Assembly: GCF_023205015.1 (NCBI RefSeq)
Contig: NZ_CP096258.1
Location: 1,612,001 to 1,676,000, forward strand
DNA length: 64,000 nt
Origin: Providencia rettgeri
GTDB taxonomy: Bacteria; Pseudomonadota; Gammaproteobacteria; Enterobacterales; Enterobacteriaceae
Direction: 5' to 3'
The first letter of the stretch is position 1. Each line of letters begins with the position of its first letter. The translations under genes and the position numbers were made by a program. The notes under the pieces are model-generated. The model was not told the origin of the DNA and did not search any database. It was given only the letters and a program-made list of their open reading frames with translations. Below are positions 8,081 to 17,856 of the stretch, one piece after another.

Positions 8081-9139
8081 ATGTTTGAGGTGATGAATTA
8101 TACGCCATTTCCACATTTGCTTTACCAAAAGTATGGTAAACAAGGTGCGTTATTTAATGTACTTGCATTTCGGCAAACATTTCGACTTAAAACTGGGGGG
8201 CATTATTCCGATTTAAATAATACACAGTTTCCACTCGTTATGGCGGATGATTACTATCATACTTCGGAAAGCAGCAGCCTTATTGATGAAACTGATTTAG
8301 TCCTTGGGCGTCCTTGTACCAATATCCACATTCGTGGGGTGGCAAAACCTAAAGATGGTATTCCTACAGAACAATGGCGAGCGGGAATCAGAGTCAAGGA
8401 TTTTTCTCATACATGGACTTTAACGGGCCCATCCTATTGGCAACATGAAAAAGATAATTGGCAGTTAACCGCTCCTTTATTGACTGACGGAGTAAGTTTG
8501 CGTCATGAAATGGCATATGGAGGTCGTTGGATAAATACCCAAGGAGAAACTGACGCTTACGCAGCAAATCCGGTTGGAATAGGTTTCTATCCTGATATTT
8601 CCGCATTAGATAAATCTAAGCGATATCCAGCTCCGCAAATTATTGAGGACACTATAACGACACCAAGAGAACATCACGTCATTAATGAAGAGCAATTAAC
8701 ATTGGGCTCTGGTCCAATATCCCGTTGGTGGATGGGGCGTCTTGAGTATGCTGGAACCTATGATAAACATTGGGAAGAAACGCGGTTCCCTTTTTATCCT
8801 GATGATTTTGATGAGCAATTTTTTAACTCTGCACCTGTCCATTTACGTTACCCCGGTTTTTTAGCGGGTAATGAACCCATTTTATTGGAAGGATTGTTAC
8901 CCGAATCTTCAACGGTCGTCACAGCTTTGCCCGATTACCAGTACCTTGTATTGCTTCAGGATATTGAGGGGGAGTTGTTTCCTGTTACACCTTTACTCGA
9001 CACGTTAACCATTGACCTTGATAACCGATTTATTTCGGTCGTTCGTCGGGTGCGCATTCCTGCTGAATACCCCATAAAACAAGCTGTCATTTCAGTTGTT
9101 GTCCCTTCGCAGACAAAAGGAGCATGTCATGTCGGATAA
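8081..9139 (+). CDS. DUF2169-family T6SS effector adaptor/chaperone
   Basis: A 352-residue protein with the DUF2169 pattern: LFNVLAFRQTF near residue 25, CTNIHIRGVAKP, IRVKDFSHTWTLTGPSYW and HEMAYGGRW near residue 150. DUF2169 proteins sit between VgrG and PAAR/Rhs effectors and help load the effector on the spike. AAGGA precedes the ATG. The gene ends 11 bases inside the following rhs start, which fits translational coupling. The position between vgrG and rhs matches this adaptor role and recalls the ids/idr modules of Proteus mirabilis. Confidence 0.88.
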   Translation: MFEVMNYTPFPHLLYQKYGKQGALFNVLAFRQTFRLKTGGHYSDLNNTQFPLVMADDYYHTSESSSLIDETDLVLGRPCTNIHIRGVAKPKDGIPTEQWRAGIRVKDFSHTWTLTGPSYWQHEKDNWQLTAPLLTDGVSLRHEMAYGGRWINTQGETDAYAANPVGIGFYPDISALDKSKRYPAPQIIEDTITTPREHHVINEEQLTLGSGPISRWWMGRLEYAGTYDKHWEETRFPFYPDDFDEQFFNSAPVHLRYPGFLAGNEPILLEGLLPESSTVVTALPDYQYLVLLQDIEGELFPVTPLLDTLTIDLDNRFISVVRRVRIPAEYPIKQAVISVVVPSQTKGACHVG

Positions 9140-12100
9140 ACACATAGGTGATGCAGAAGGCGGTTTTAAAGCAGTCAGTAGTGCGCCTGATGTTTGCAAG
9201 GTGGGCAATGCCGTAGTGCCGTTTGATAGCTATCAAAGCCTCAATCATATCAAAAAATTTGCAACATCCGTTAGAGCTAGGGGGGCTCTCACGTTAAATG
9301 TGGGCTCTATCATTGCAGGCTCTCAAAGTAATGCGGGCTCAGGAGTGATGTCTGGCACATCTCAAGGGAGTGGTGACTGCATAATACTGACGGGCAGTAC
9401 TTCCGTACGTATTGAGGGGCAGCCAGCAGCGATGCATGGTTCGCTTGTCGCCATGAACAATAAAAATACGTTAGGGACATTAATCACGAATGAAGCGTCC
9501 CCTGGTAATCCCGTTGAAAGTAATAAAATACCCTGTAATGACCCTCCAGTAATTTCTGATTTATTACGAAACTTGGTCACGGAAAAAGAAGCGCTACAGC
9601 AAAGCTTTGTCAGTCAAGCAATAGTTGCAAAAGAGAATGCGGTTAATCAGGCAGATAAATATCTTGATGAGAAAATTGACAGTATTCGGTCTGAGCCTGT
9701 TGAAGGATGGGGATGGGCGGGGGATGCGTTTAATTTTTATCGGGATGTTAGAGATGGAGCAAGGCGGGCTACGCTAGGGCTTGTGAAAGACACGGGTATC
9801 GGTTTAGTACATATGTCTGATGCTATCCCAATAAACCCCATTCAAATGGTTAAAAATGCTGAAAATACACTAGATGCTTTAATCCTTCTCGAAAATACTC
9901 GTTTAGGCAATGTTTGCCAAGAAAGTATGTCTGAGAGTGCTAAAGAGGCATGGGAAAATACCAAAAAAGCAGTGAGTGACGCGATGGAGCGTTTGGAGAA
10001 TAAATGGGATAAAGGCACCAGTGATAAAGCGGAGATCGTGTCCCGAGGAATATTAGAAATTGCGACAATATTATTCCCTGCGAGCAAAGCAGGTACGGTA
10101 GGTAAAGCTGGGGAAGGTGTAAATGCCATTAAAGGGGCTAGGGCTCTTGATGCGGTGGCGGACACCTCAAAAGGTATTACAACTCTGAAGGAACTTAGAG
10201 CTGCTGAAGCCGCTATTGCCGCAAAAGAGGCGCAAGTTGCTGAAAAATCAGTTCAAACAATCACTGATATTGCGAAAGATGCGGAACGAGCATTACCTGC
10301 GCCAGGGCCCCGTATTTCACCGAAGGTTGAAGCTGCAGCTGAAAAACCATCAGCGACACCTAAAAATACCGATGTGAAAGCTGAAAACCCCGCACCGAAG
10401 AAAAGTGATGATGTAGGGGGGACTTGTACTGCTGGCGCAACATGTAAAGGTGAACCTGTTAATGTTGCAACAGGGGATTTTATTCAGCAGTGGCAAGTTG
10501 TTCGTATTCCCGGGTTATTACCCATTATCTTGCATCGAACATATCAGTCAACATCTGCTGCCAGTGGTCTTTTCGGTCCAAAATGGACTGATGAATGGTC
10601 ACGTTGTTTACGAATTGACAACAACAAAATTATTTTTAAAGACAGCGATGGAGCTCAATTTGATTTTATTGCTAAAGAAAATACCGTTCGCTCCCGAAAT
10701 ACTCACGCACCGCATTATTTGTTGGCGGGGTCTAAAAATGAATCATTGACGATTTTTGATAGCATACAGCAACATACCTTATCTTTTGCTCACATTGACG
10801 GTGACTATCGCCGCTTAAGTGCTATCACGGATCGGAACCAAAATAGCATTCATTTTATTTATAATGACACTCACCAGTTAGCCGAAATAAGAAGAAATGA
10901 TGGCTTCCTTTTAGAGCTTGAATATCAAAAAGGTCAATTGCAGCGCATCATTGGAGGCAAACAGAAAGATGAGCAGCATGTTTTTGCCGTGTGTGCGTAT
11001 GATCCCCAGGGGTATTTATCGGAGTGTGATGCCTATCAACAAAATCGCCTTTGGCACCGCTATACCACTGATGGCTTAATGGTTCAGTGGGGGGATACCG
11101 ATCAAACTGAATTAACACTCACTTATGATGATAAAGGCCGTGTCATTACTACTCACTCCTCTTCAGGGTATTGGCATGATCGTTTTATCTATGATGATAC
11201 CCAACGAATGACCACCTACATTGATGGTGAGGGCGGCTATTCACGCTATTATTATAATGAAGATAATCTAGTTACTCGGGCGATTGACCCTCTTTGGCGT
11301 GAAACCCATACGCAGTGGAAGCAGCGTCAAAAAATATCAGAAATCAATTCATTAGGTGAGAAGACAGAGTATGGCTATCATTTTGATGGCCAATTGGCTT
11401 ACCTGTTCCTTCCTGATGGGCGTCATGTTTATTATGACTATAATGAGATGGGGCAATTGATTTCCTACACGTCGCCATCGGGAGAAAAATGGCTGCTTGA
11501 TTACGACACCCAAGGCAACCTAACGACCCTCACCGACCCTCAAGGTCACATTCAAGCCTACGAATACAGCCAACACGGTGAGCTGCTCAAAGCCATTCAC
11601 CCCAACGGGGCGCAATGGCAGTATGAATACAATGATAGCCATCAACTAATCAAAACAACCAACCCGTACCAAAACAGCACTGACTATCAGTTTGATGAGC
11701 TGGGGCGCTTGCAAGAATATACCGATGCTCTAAAACACACTACCCGCTATCGTTACAGTTCAGAGCATGCAGGCGTCAATGGTAGCGTCAGCGATATTTT
11801 GCTGCCGGATGACGCGCATCAATACATTGAATATGACAGCGAACGCCGTGTGGTTGCTGTCACAGACGGTGAAGGTAAAATCACCCGTTATCGTTATGGC
11901 CCCTTTGATTTACTGCTGGCGATGGTACGTCCAGACGGTACAGAAGTCCGTTTTGAATATGACTCTTTGACGCGTTTAAAAGCGGTGATTAACGCTACAG
12001 GGGATAAATACACCTACGAGCGTGACCGCGCGGGGCAAATTATTCGTGAAACCGACTTTACAGGGCGAGTGCAAGAGCACCGTTATGATCAGTTAGGTCG

Positions 12101-13385
12101 CCGAATAACAACACGTTATCCAGACCAACACGAATTACGTTGGCGTTATGATGTATCTGGGTTGGTTGTTGAACAAAGTGAATGGCTGGATAATGGCGTT
12201 GAAAATAAATGTTTATCGACCACGACCTATGAGTACAACGCACGTTTGCAATTGGTGAAAGCCACCAACCCCGATTCAGTGGTTGAATTTGAATATGATG
12301 CGCAGGGGCGTTTAACGTGTGAGCGAATCAATGGTCAAGAAATCAAACATGATTGGGACAGCGACCATTCGACGTTAGCGCGTACCGCTTTCGGTGACCG
12401 TGAACTTCATTATGCCTTTGGGCAACTCGGTGAATTAACCTCACTACAAATCAACCAGCACGCGCCGCTGCAATATAGCTACAATGCGGTCGGGCAAGAG
12501 TACCTTCGCCGCAGTGAGGCGGGGTTCGCCAATTCAAGCCATTACACCGCCACCGGATTGTTAGCCCATCAACGGGCGGGGCGTGGCAGTGAAAACTTCT
12601 TGCAATCACTGCAACAGGATCCGCAGCAGCCGCCATTTTGTACCGATGTGCACCGTTCTTATCAATACGACCGTGCACACAATGTGGTGCGTATTGAAGA
12701 TGACCGTTGGAAGCAGACCACCTATCGGTATAACGCGAACGACCAAATCACCGAAACCCAATACAGCAACCAAATTGGCAATCGTGATGAAAAGTTTCTT
12801 TATGATGCGAACCTAAACCTCACCGAGCACATGACATTGCCGTCGGATGCGCAAGGGGCGATGTTACAGTTATTCCAGCAACAACAAGCGGGGCGCGTCA
12901 CACGGCGGGATACGGCAAGGGGCTATCAACTTTACCATTACGATGTCAATGGGCGGTTAGAGAAAAAGGTTGTTTATGAGCATGGCTATCGACCAAAAGA
13001 GTGGCGCTATCTGTGGAACACTCAAAACCAACTGACCGCGTGTTTCACACCAAAAGGGGACTGCTGGCGTTACACCTACGATGCCTTTGGCCGACGGCTG
13101 AGTAAAACGCAAACCGTGGATAGCCAAGCGGCTCATGTCAATCCACGGTTTCCTCAGTTGAAACCGAAAGTTACAGCATGGCACTATTTGTGGTCAGGCG
13201 ACCAAATGGTGGAAGAAACGCCAATCTATGCCGATGGAACACTGGCTTATGATTCACAAATTCAATGGCTGTACGAACCGGGGGCTATTACACCGACAGC
13301 GCGCTATCAAAATGGTGATCTGGTCAAGCTAGGCCGCACACTTTTTCCTTACACTTTCAAACTCAATTGGCGACATATCATTTAA
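9129..13385 (+). pseudogene. PAAR-like/Rhs T6SS effector, N-terminal part, truncated by an IS3-family insertion
   Basis: I take the ATG at 9129, preceded by AAGGAGC, rather than 9096. Genuine Rhs sequence runs to about 13333 (some 1400 residues); the last 17 codons before the stop at 13385 are read from the insertion sequence. Domains in order: a PAAR-like DUF4150 tip (about 20-135), a helical Ala-rich linker (150-430), the conserved GEPVNVATGDFIQQWQVV entry (about 445) and a long array of YD repeats building the Rhs shell. The part missing here (the end of the shell, the DPFGL cleavage motif and the toxin) follows the insertion at 14531-15311. The truncated protein has no toxin, so it can at most act as a blank spike tip. 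Confidence 0.92.
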
Positions 13386-14144
13386 TGAAGTATGAAGCCG
13401 AACTGAGTTGTAGTATTTGATGTATTTCTCTACATCAGTTTTCATGCTTTCTCTGGTTAAATGGTAAACATTTAATAGCCATTCATTTTTCAAGCTGCCG
13501 AAAAACCTTTCAACCACAGCATTATCTAAACATGCTCCACAACCACTCATTGATGGCGTAATTCGATTGCTCCATAGCAATGATTGAAAACGCTTACTGG
13601 TGTATTGTGAGCCTCTGTCGCTATGGAAGATCAAGCCTGCTTTGGGTTGACGCAGGTTGATAGCCATTTGCATCGCTCTCATGGTTAAATCAACCGTCAT
13701 GCGTTTACTCAACGCCCAGCCAATAATACGGCGAGAATGCAAATCCATCACAACAGCTAGGTACATCCAGCCTTGATGCGTTCTTAGATAGGTGATATCA
13801 CCCGCCCACGCCTGATTTGCTCTGGCTGGATTGAATTGGCGCTTCAATAAGTTATCAGCAACCGCATGGCTATGTTTGCGCATAGTCGTCACTTTATAAG
13901 CCACTCGCTGTTTAACGACTAAACCGAGCTTTTTCATCAAGCTCTTAACCCGACAAATACCAATTTTAAAGCCTTCTTTGCGTAGCAACTTCATTAAGGT
14001 TCTGGCACCAGCACTACTGCGGCTATCATCAAATAACCTCTTCATGCGACGATAAAGCATTAACTCTTCAACACTAATAATCTTGGCTGGTCGCCTCAGC
14101 CATGCGTAATAGGCTGACCGACTCACTTCTAGAACCTCGCACAA
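13329..14144 (-). CDS. IS3-family transposase OrfB (DDE catalytic part)
   Basis: About 271 residues from the first start-like codon. Same-frame sequence upstream (KFEYIKEQQWRFPI) shows that OrfB is normally made as a fusion with OrfA by -1 frameshifting near 14190. The rve integrase fold is intact: GDITY carries the first Asp, HSDRGSQY the second and VVERFFGSLKNEW the Glu, with the usual HTH_21-like N-terminal region. The stop codon (TAG, 13329-13331) lies just outside the inferred IS end, so the last two residues may be encoded by host DNA. It looks functional. Confidence 0.93.
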   Translation of the reverse strand: MCEVLEVSRSAYYAWLRRPAKIISVEELMLYRRMKRLFDDSRSSAGARTLMKLLRKEGFKIGICRVKSLMKKLGLVVKQRVAYKVTTMRKHSHAVADNLLKRQFNPARANQAWAGDITYLRTHQGWMYLAVVMDLHSRRIIGWALSKRMTVDLTMRAMQMAINLRQPKAGLIFHSDRGSQYTSKRFQSLLWSNRITPSMSGCGACLDNAVVERFFGSLKNEWLLNVYHLTRESMKTDVEKYIKYYNSVRLHTSLNDMSPIEFESVRKKCAA

Positions 14145-14530
14145 AACGCTAATTGGAAAGCGCCATTGCTGCTCTTTAATATATTCGAACTTTATTTCAT
14201 TTCTTTCGCAAAGAAGGCACTCGCCTTTTTTAAGATCTCACGCTCCATCTGTAAGCGTTTATTCTCTTTTCTGAGCTTAACCAGTTCAGCTCTCTCATCT
14301 TTGCTTAATGCTTCGCCTGAAGTTTGCTTGGCTAGTTTGTCTTTCCAGTTGTAAAGCAGCTTAGTTGTTATGCCTAATGATTTGGCTGCTTCAGTAACAC
14401 TGTAACCTTGTTCAGTGACTAGCTTTACAGCTTCTTCTCTGAACTCATCAGTATATTTTCTAGGTTTTCTTCGTTGGGTCATTTTCACACCTTTGTTGTT
14501 GGACTAATTATCCTTCACAAAAGTGTGCGG
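13334..14530 (-). mobile_element. IS3-family insertion sequence inside the rhs effector gene
   Basis: The element is about 1197 bp with imperfectly extended terminal inverted repeats. CCGCACACTTTT at 13334-13345 is the exact reverse complement of AAAAGTGTGCGG at 14519-14530. It carries two leftward genes, orfA and orfB, in the IS3 arrangement, so it lies opposite to rhs. I cannot identify a clear 3-4 bp target duplication. If the whole segment is removed, the rhs frame rejoins as K-L-G-A-I-K, which supports simple insertion. The ends may be off by a few bases. Confidence 0.9.
14192..14488 (-). CDS. IS3-family transposase OrfA (DNA-binding part)
   Basis: A 98-residue basic protein. Its helix-turn-helix covers about residues 10-55 (KYTDEFREEAVKLVTEQGYS, then EAAKSLGITTKLLYNW). 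A leucine-zipper-like coiled coil follows (ELVKLRKENKRLQMEREIL) and ends in ASAFFAKEMK. This is standard for IS3 OrfA, which binds the inverted repeats. The end of the frame overlaps the upstream open frame of OrfB, as expected for programmed frameshifting. Confidence 0.93.
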   Translation of the reverse strand: MKMTQRRKPRKYTDEFREEAVKLVTEQGYSVTEAAKSLGITTKLLYNWKDKLAKQTSGEALSKDERAELVKLRKENKRLQMEREILKKASAFFAKEMK

Positions 14531-15311
14531 TGCCATTAAATCAGATCATGGCAAATTGCACTATGTGGTGACCGACCACCAAGGCACGCCACGAGAGATT
14601 TTCACGGAAGCGGGTAAGGCGAGCTGGGCAGGGCGCCTGAATACGTGGGGGCAGATGCAGTTTTGGCAATCCCGCGATGGCCTTGCCGATAATGACCCCA
14701 ATTATACGGAGTGCCACTTTCGTTTTGCAGGTCAATATGAAGACCGAGAAACGGGTTTGTATTACAACCGCTTCCGCTATTATGATAAGGACAACGGGCA
14801 GTATATTTCCCCCGATCCGATAGGGCTACTGGGTGGGTTTAACCCGTATGGGTATGTGTACTGTCCGACAGGTTGGGTAGATCCGTTTGGGTTGGCGGGT
14901 GGTAAGGGGAATAAAGGGGATCTAGATGGTTCGGGTAGGCCATTAGCTAGCCCAAGATACTCTGTAGCATTTGAAACAAAAATAGATAGTAAATTCTATC
15001 CCGGACGTTCTGATAAGGTTCATTTTCAGGAAGCTAATAGAAATCTTCATGAGGCTATGAAAGCATACCCTATATTTGCTAAAAAATTGGAAGATATGTA
15101 TCCGGGAATAACTCAAGGTATACAGCCCGGTCCTAGAGGAGCATACCCAAGACGCTCACCTTTGCCAGAGCTGACATGGCATCATGAGGCTAATCAACCA
15201 GGTGTAATGCAATTAGTGCCTATAAAGCAACATCAAGCTCCTGGAGTTGTTCAGGATTCTCTCCATCCTGGAGGGAAAGGAGGAATGAGTAATTGGGGAG
15301 GGGGACGATAA
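14523..15311 (+). pseudogene. Rhs effector C-terminal part with WHH-type HNH nuclease toxin, cut off from its N-terminal part
   Basis: Rhs sequence resumes at 14531 (G-A-I-K-S-D-H-G-K-L-H-Y). It has LHYVVTDHQGTPREI, RFAGQYEDRETGLYYNRFRY, the DPIGLLGG strand and the end-of-core motif GWVDPFGL near residue 122. Beyond that lies a polymorphic toxin tip of about 140 residues. It ends in LPELTWHHE, MQLVPIKQHQ and HPGGKGGMSNWG, the pattern of WHH-type HNH/EndoVII-like DNases. The only in-frame start is a GTG at 14523 inside the inverted repeat, with no ribosome site, so expression is doubtful. The toxin region is more AT-rich than the shell, typical of exchangeable tips. Confidence 0.88.
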
Positions 15312-15312
15312 T

Positions 15313-15633
15313 ATGATCGAAGAAACACTGAGAAATGTTTTACAAAAAGTAATAGATATACCTTGGAATTTAGCGCTTTATCTGCCTAAAGATACATTAA
15401 ATTGGGATTTAGATACTCTTGCTATGATTGAAGATCCTGATGACGTTGAGTCAGATGAACTAGATGATGACCCTGAAGTTATAAAAGAAGCTAATTATAG
15501 GTATGTGCTAACGATCCAAATGTTACAAAGCATTGTTACCTATGCTAAATTACAAAAAGCTAATGTAACTGAAGAAGAGTTACTTCAATGCCTTATTTAT
15601 TATTTTAATAATGATGCTTATTTAACTCTTTAG
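15313..15633 (+). CDS. Probable immunity protein for the Rhs nuclease
   Basis: A 106-residue acidic protein (run IEDPDDVESDELDDDPE at about 45-61) starting one base after the toxin stop, with GGAGG in the end of the toxin gene as ribosome site. Size, acidity and position are those of an immunity protein that masks a basic nuclease active site. The PWNLALYLPKDTLNW segment recalls small proteins often found after Rhs genes (DUF7716-like), but that assignment is from memory. The gene is intact despite the upstream insertion. Transcription from hcp would have to cross the IS. Confidence 0.75.
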   Translation: MIEETLRNVLQKVIDIPWNLALYLPKDTLNWDLDTLAMIEDPDDVESDELDDDPEVIKEANYRYVLTIQMLQSIVTYAKLQKANVTEEELLQCLIYYFNNDAYLTL

Positions 15634-15639
15634 CTATAT

Positions 15640-15678
15640 AGCCAGAAGATCCTTCAACCTTCTGGCTTACTCATTTTT
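15640..15678 (+). terminator. Intrinsic terminator after the Rhs immunity gene
   Basis: AGCCAGAAG at 15640-15648 pairs perfectly with CTTCTGGCT at 15659-15667, and a T-rich tract ends at 15678. It closes the rightward hcp-vgrG-rhs module. Confidence 0.85.
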
Positions 15679-15699
15679 AAGAGCCGCTCAGTTTTGCCT

Positions 15700-15918
15700 T
15701 TAGCCGCTAATATACTCTGCCATCAGCTCGCGCATCGTATGCCGTATGGCGGTTAGCTGTGCTTGCTGTTGTTGGCTTTGCTGCTTCATTGCTCGGATAT
15801 CTTTGCTGTCAGGTATCAAGACCAAACAGCCCTCATTTCTTGTGATTGCGAGCTGAATAATGAGTTTGTGCAAGAATACCTTCGCTGTAGTGAGATGGGC
15901 TTTATGAATTCTAGTCAT
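15700..15918 (-). CDS. Hypothetical small protein, possibly a gene remnant
   Basis: A 72-residue frame with a Gln-rich helical C-terminal half (KQQSQQQQAQLTAIRHTMREL). I do not recognise a family and see no clear ribosome site. It lies in the 485-base gap between the convergent effector module and T6SS operon. It may be a leftover of a displaced effector gene or a chance frame. The rest of the gap (15919-16119) shows only AT-rich sequence with an inverted repeat TTTAATTA/TAATTAAA around 16090-16125. Confidence 0.3.
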   Translation of the reverse strand: MTRIHKAHLTTAKVFLHKLIIQLAITRNEGCLVLIPDSKDIRAMKQQSQQQQAQLTAIRHTMRELMAEYISG

Positions 15919-16119
15919 TAAACAGAGATAGGATTATTAGCCCTTTACAACAGCGAATCACTGCAACCTTGAAACTTTAAAAGCAGGCAACGCTGCCTTA
16001 TAAGTTCATAGGGCGGGGATGCAATTGAAGCGTTTTTGCGCCACACTTTTTATGCTCCCCTTTACTATATTGAGATAGTCTTTGGGATACTTTAATTAGT
16101 TACTCATTAAGAGAGATAA

Positions 16120-17856
16120 TTAAATCATTGACTTATGTCCTTTTAGGGGGGATGGAGATAAATGCCACATTGTTTTTTTCTCATCATTCAGTGTCACAGA
16201 CATCTCTAATAACATATTTTCAGATAGGCAAAATGGAAAAAAGTGATAGAGATGAGTGGTAAATACAAAGGCCTCACCTTCGCTTTCATATTGGGCGTTA
16301 TCAAGTAGTAGAGATAAAGATAAACACCGGTAAGGTTTACCTTTTAATATATGGTCATATAAATGTGTTTTCAGCTCAATGAGCCCAGACAGTAGTCGCT
16401 CACATTTTCGTGTCACTTGCCTATCAGTATCTCGATAGAGAATATAATCAGCAATTAGGTGTTTTATGCTTTCTAACGACATTAGCATTGAGGCATTAGC
16501 ACTGTAATGGGATAGTAATTGCCAAAAATGGTGGTTATTGACGATGGGAGGATAGCAAGGTGACAATAACGTGATATTTCCCGTTTTAATTCCGTCAGGC
16601 ATTTTTTCACTGTGTTGGTTTAATAAGCCAATTTCGTTTTTTTGGTTACGTTCAAAGCCTGTATAAATACATGAAAAATGTAAGCTGGGCGGTGTTACCA
16701 TAGGGGCGCCTTTATTATCAAAAAAATTTAAATAATAAAGGGTATGTCCCGTGATATTTTTCTCCATCGTTAAGGAGTAAAAAAGGGTTTTATGGTATTG
16801 AGGCATAAGGCGTGAAGATGCCGTCAATTCTGTCGTAGGATAAAAATGACAATATATGCCTCTCTCTTGTTCATGTGGCTCAAGTGAAAGTTGGATTTCA
16901 AAGAGGTCAGCCAAGTAGTGATGGCTAGGGATAGGAAGTAAATAACTTGATTTATTTTCTTTAAAATCAATTAGCAAGGTGTGTTGTGCTTCGGTATCTA
17001 TTGCAGGAGCACAATTTAAATAAAAGCTATTTTCACATTCCTCTTGTGTCAAAGGAAGCTGTTGATTTAAATAGATGTTAACTGTAAAACGCCTTTCTTG
17101 CTCCCAATCTAGCTCAGTGACAACTTGGGGAATATTGAGCTCAACAAAATGATGAACATGAGGTAAATAAAGGCCTTCTAATAATTGCTGTGGAGCACTG
17201 AGTGATACATTTTCTTGCGGGAAAATTTTATAGGGCTTTCCAATTTTGGGCTCGAAAGCGTAATTAAGTGGATCACCCTCATAGCGAATATGATTATGGA
17301 TGACTTCAATTTTTTCAAAATACTGGCTAAATGCGAGTAATAAGATTTCTGATGTTTTTTTATTGGCTCCTAAAAAAATATCAAGTGAACTTGTTGAATG
17401 AAATTTAGTTTCACCTCGATACTGTATTTCAAGCGAAATACATGAGCGATTTGGGTGTTGAATAATTTTCCTATCAAGAAGACTATAGGGTGTCACGACG
17501 AGATCATGACAAAAGCTAAAACGAGCCCCATTATTACCTAAGACAAGATGGTCTTTATTTATCTCTACTGGAAAAGAAAGCAATTCATTTTGGTCAATTT
17601 GTACAATAGTCGTCGATGGAAGCCCTTTTATCGCTTGGGAATCAAGCCGTTGCAGTAGAGGTAATGTGATTTCAGGAAATGCATCATCAATTTTATCTTG
17701 TAAACGTGCAGACAAAAAAGCAAATCCTTCCAATAGATAACTCGTTTGTGGATCTTGAGGGTCTAACACATCTGCTAAATGTGGTTTCTTATCGGCATAT
17801 TCACTGAATAGCTTTTGTAAGTATTGCTTTTCTTTAATATATTTTATTTCACTCAT
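16120..17856 (-). CDS. Second TssF-like baseplate protein at the end of the T6SS operon
   Basis: A 578-residue paralogue of the TssF encoded at 33240-35015. The N termini align well (YLQKLFSEYADKKPHLADVL against YLNDLAEEVAQEKPQLVNLL; FPEITLPLLQRL against FPELTNSLANML), as do the C-terminal LKGKPYRCLSLSL and YKGLPVRGLKTTL regions. The conserved MLWP motif of TssF is replaced by QRLDS. Its start overlaps the vasL stop (ATGAGTGA), so it is the last gene of the operon. TssF binds TssG in the baseplate wedge. Whether this copy replaces TssF in some particles or binds another partner is unknown. Confidence 0.8.
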   Translation of the reverse strand: MSEIKYIKEKQYLQKLFSEYADKKPHLADVLDPQDPQTSYLLEGFAFLSARLQDKIDDAFPEITLPLLQRLDSQAIKGLPSTTIVQIDQNELLSFPVEINKDHLVLGNNGARFSFCHDLVVTPYSLLDRKIIQHPNRSCISLEIQYRGETKFHSTSSLDIFLGANKKTSEILLLAFSQYFEKIEVIHNHIRYEGDPLNYAFEPKIGKPYKIFPQENVSLSAPQQLLEGLYLPHVHHFVELNIPQVVTELDWEQERRFTVNIYLNQQLPLTQEECENSFYLNCAPAIDTEAQHTLLIDFKENKSSYLLPIPSHHYLADLFEIQLSLEPHEQERGIYCHFYPTTELTASSRLMPQYHKTLFYSLTMEKNITGHTLYYLNFFDNKGAPMVTPPSLHFSCIYTGFERNQKNEIGLLNQHSEKMPDGIKTGNITLLSPCYPPIVNNHHFWQLLSHYSANASMLMSLESIKHLIADYILYRDTDRQVTRKCERLLSGLIELKTHLYDHILKGKPYRCLSLSLLLDNAQYESEGEAFVFTTHLYHFFPFCLSENMLLEMSVTLNDEKKTMWHLSPSPLKGHKSMI

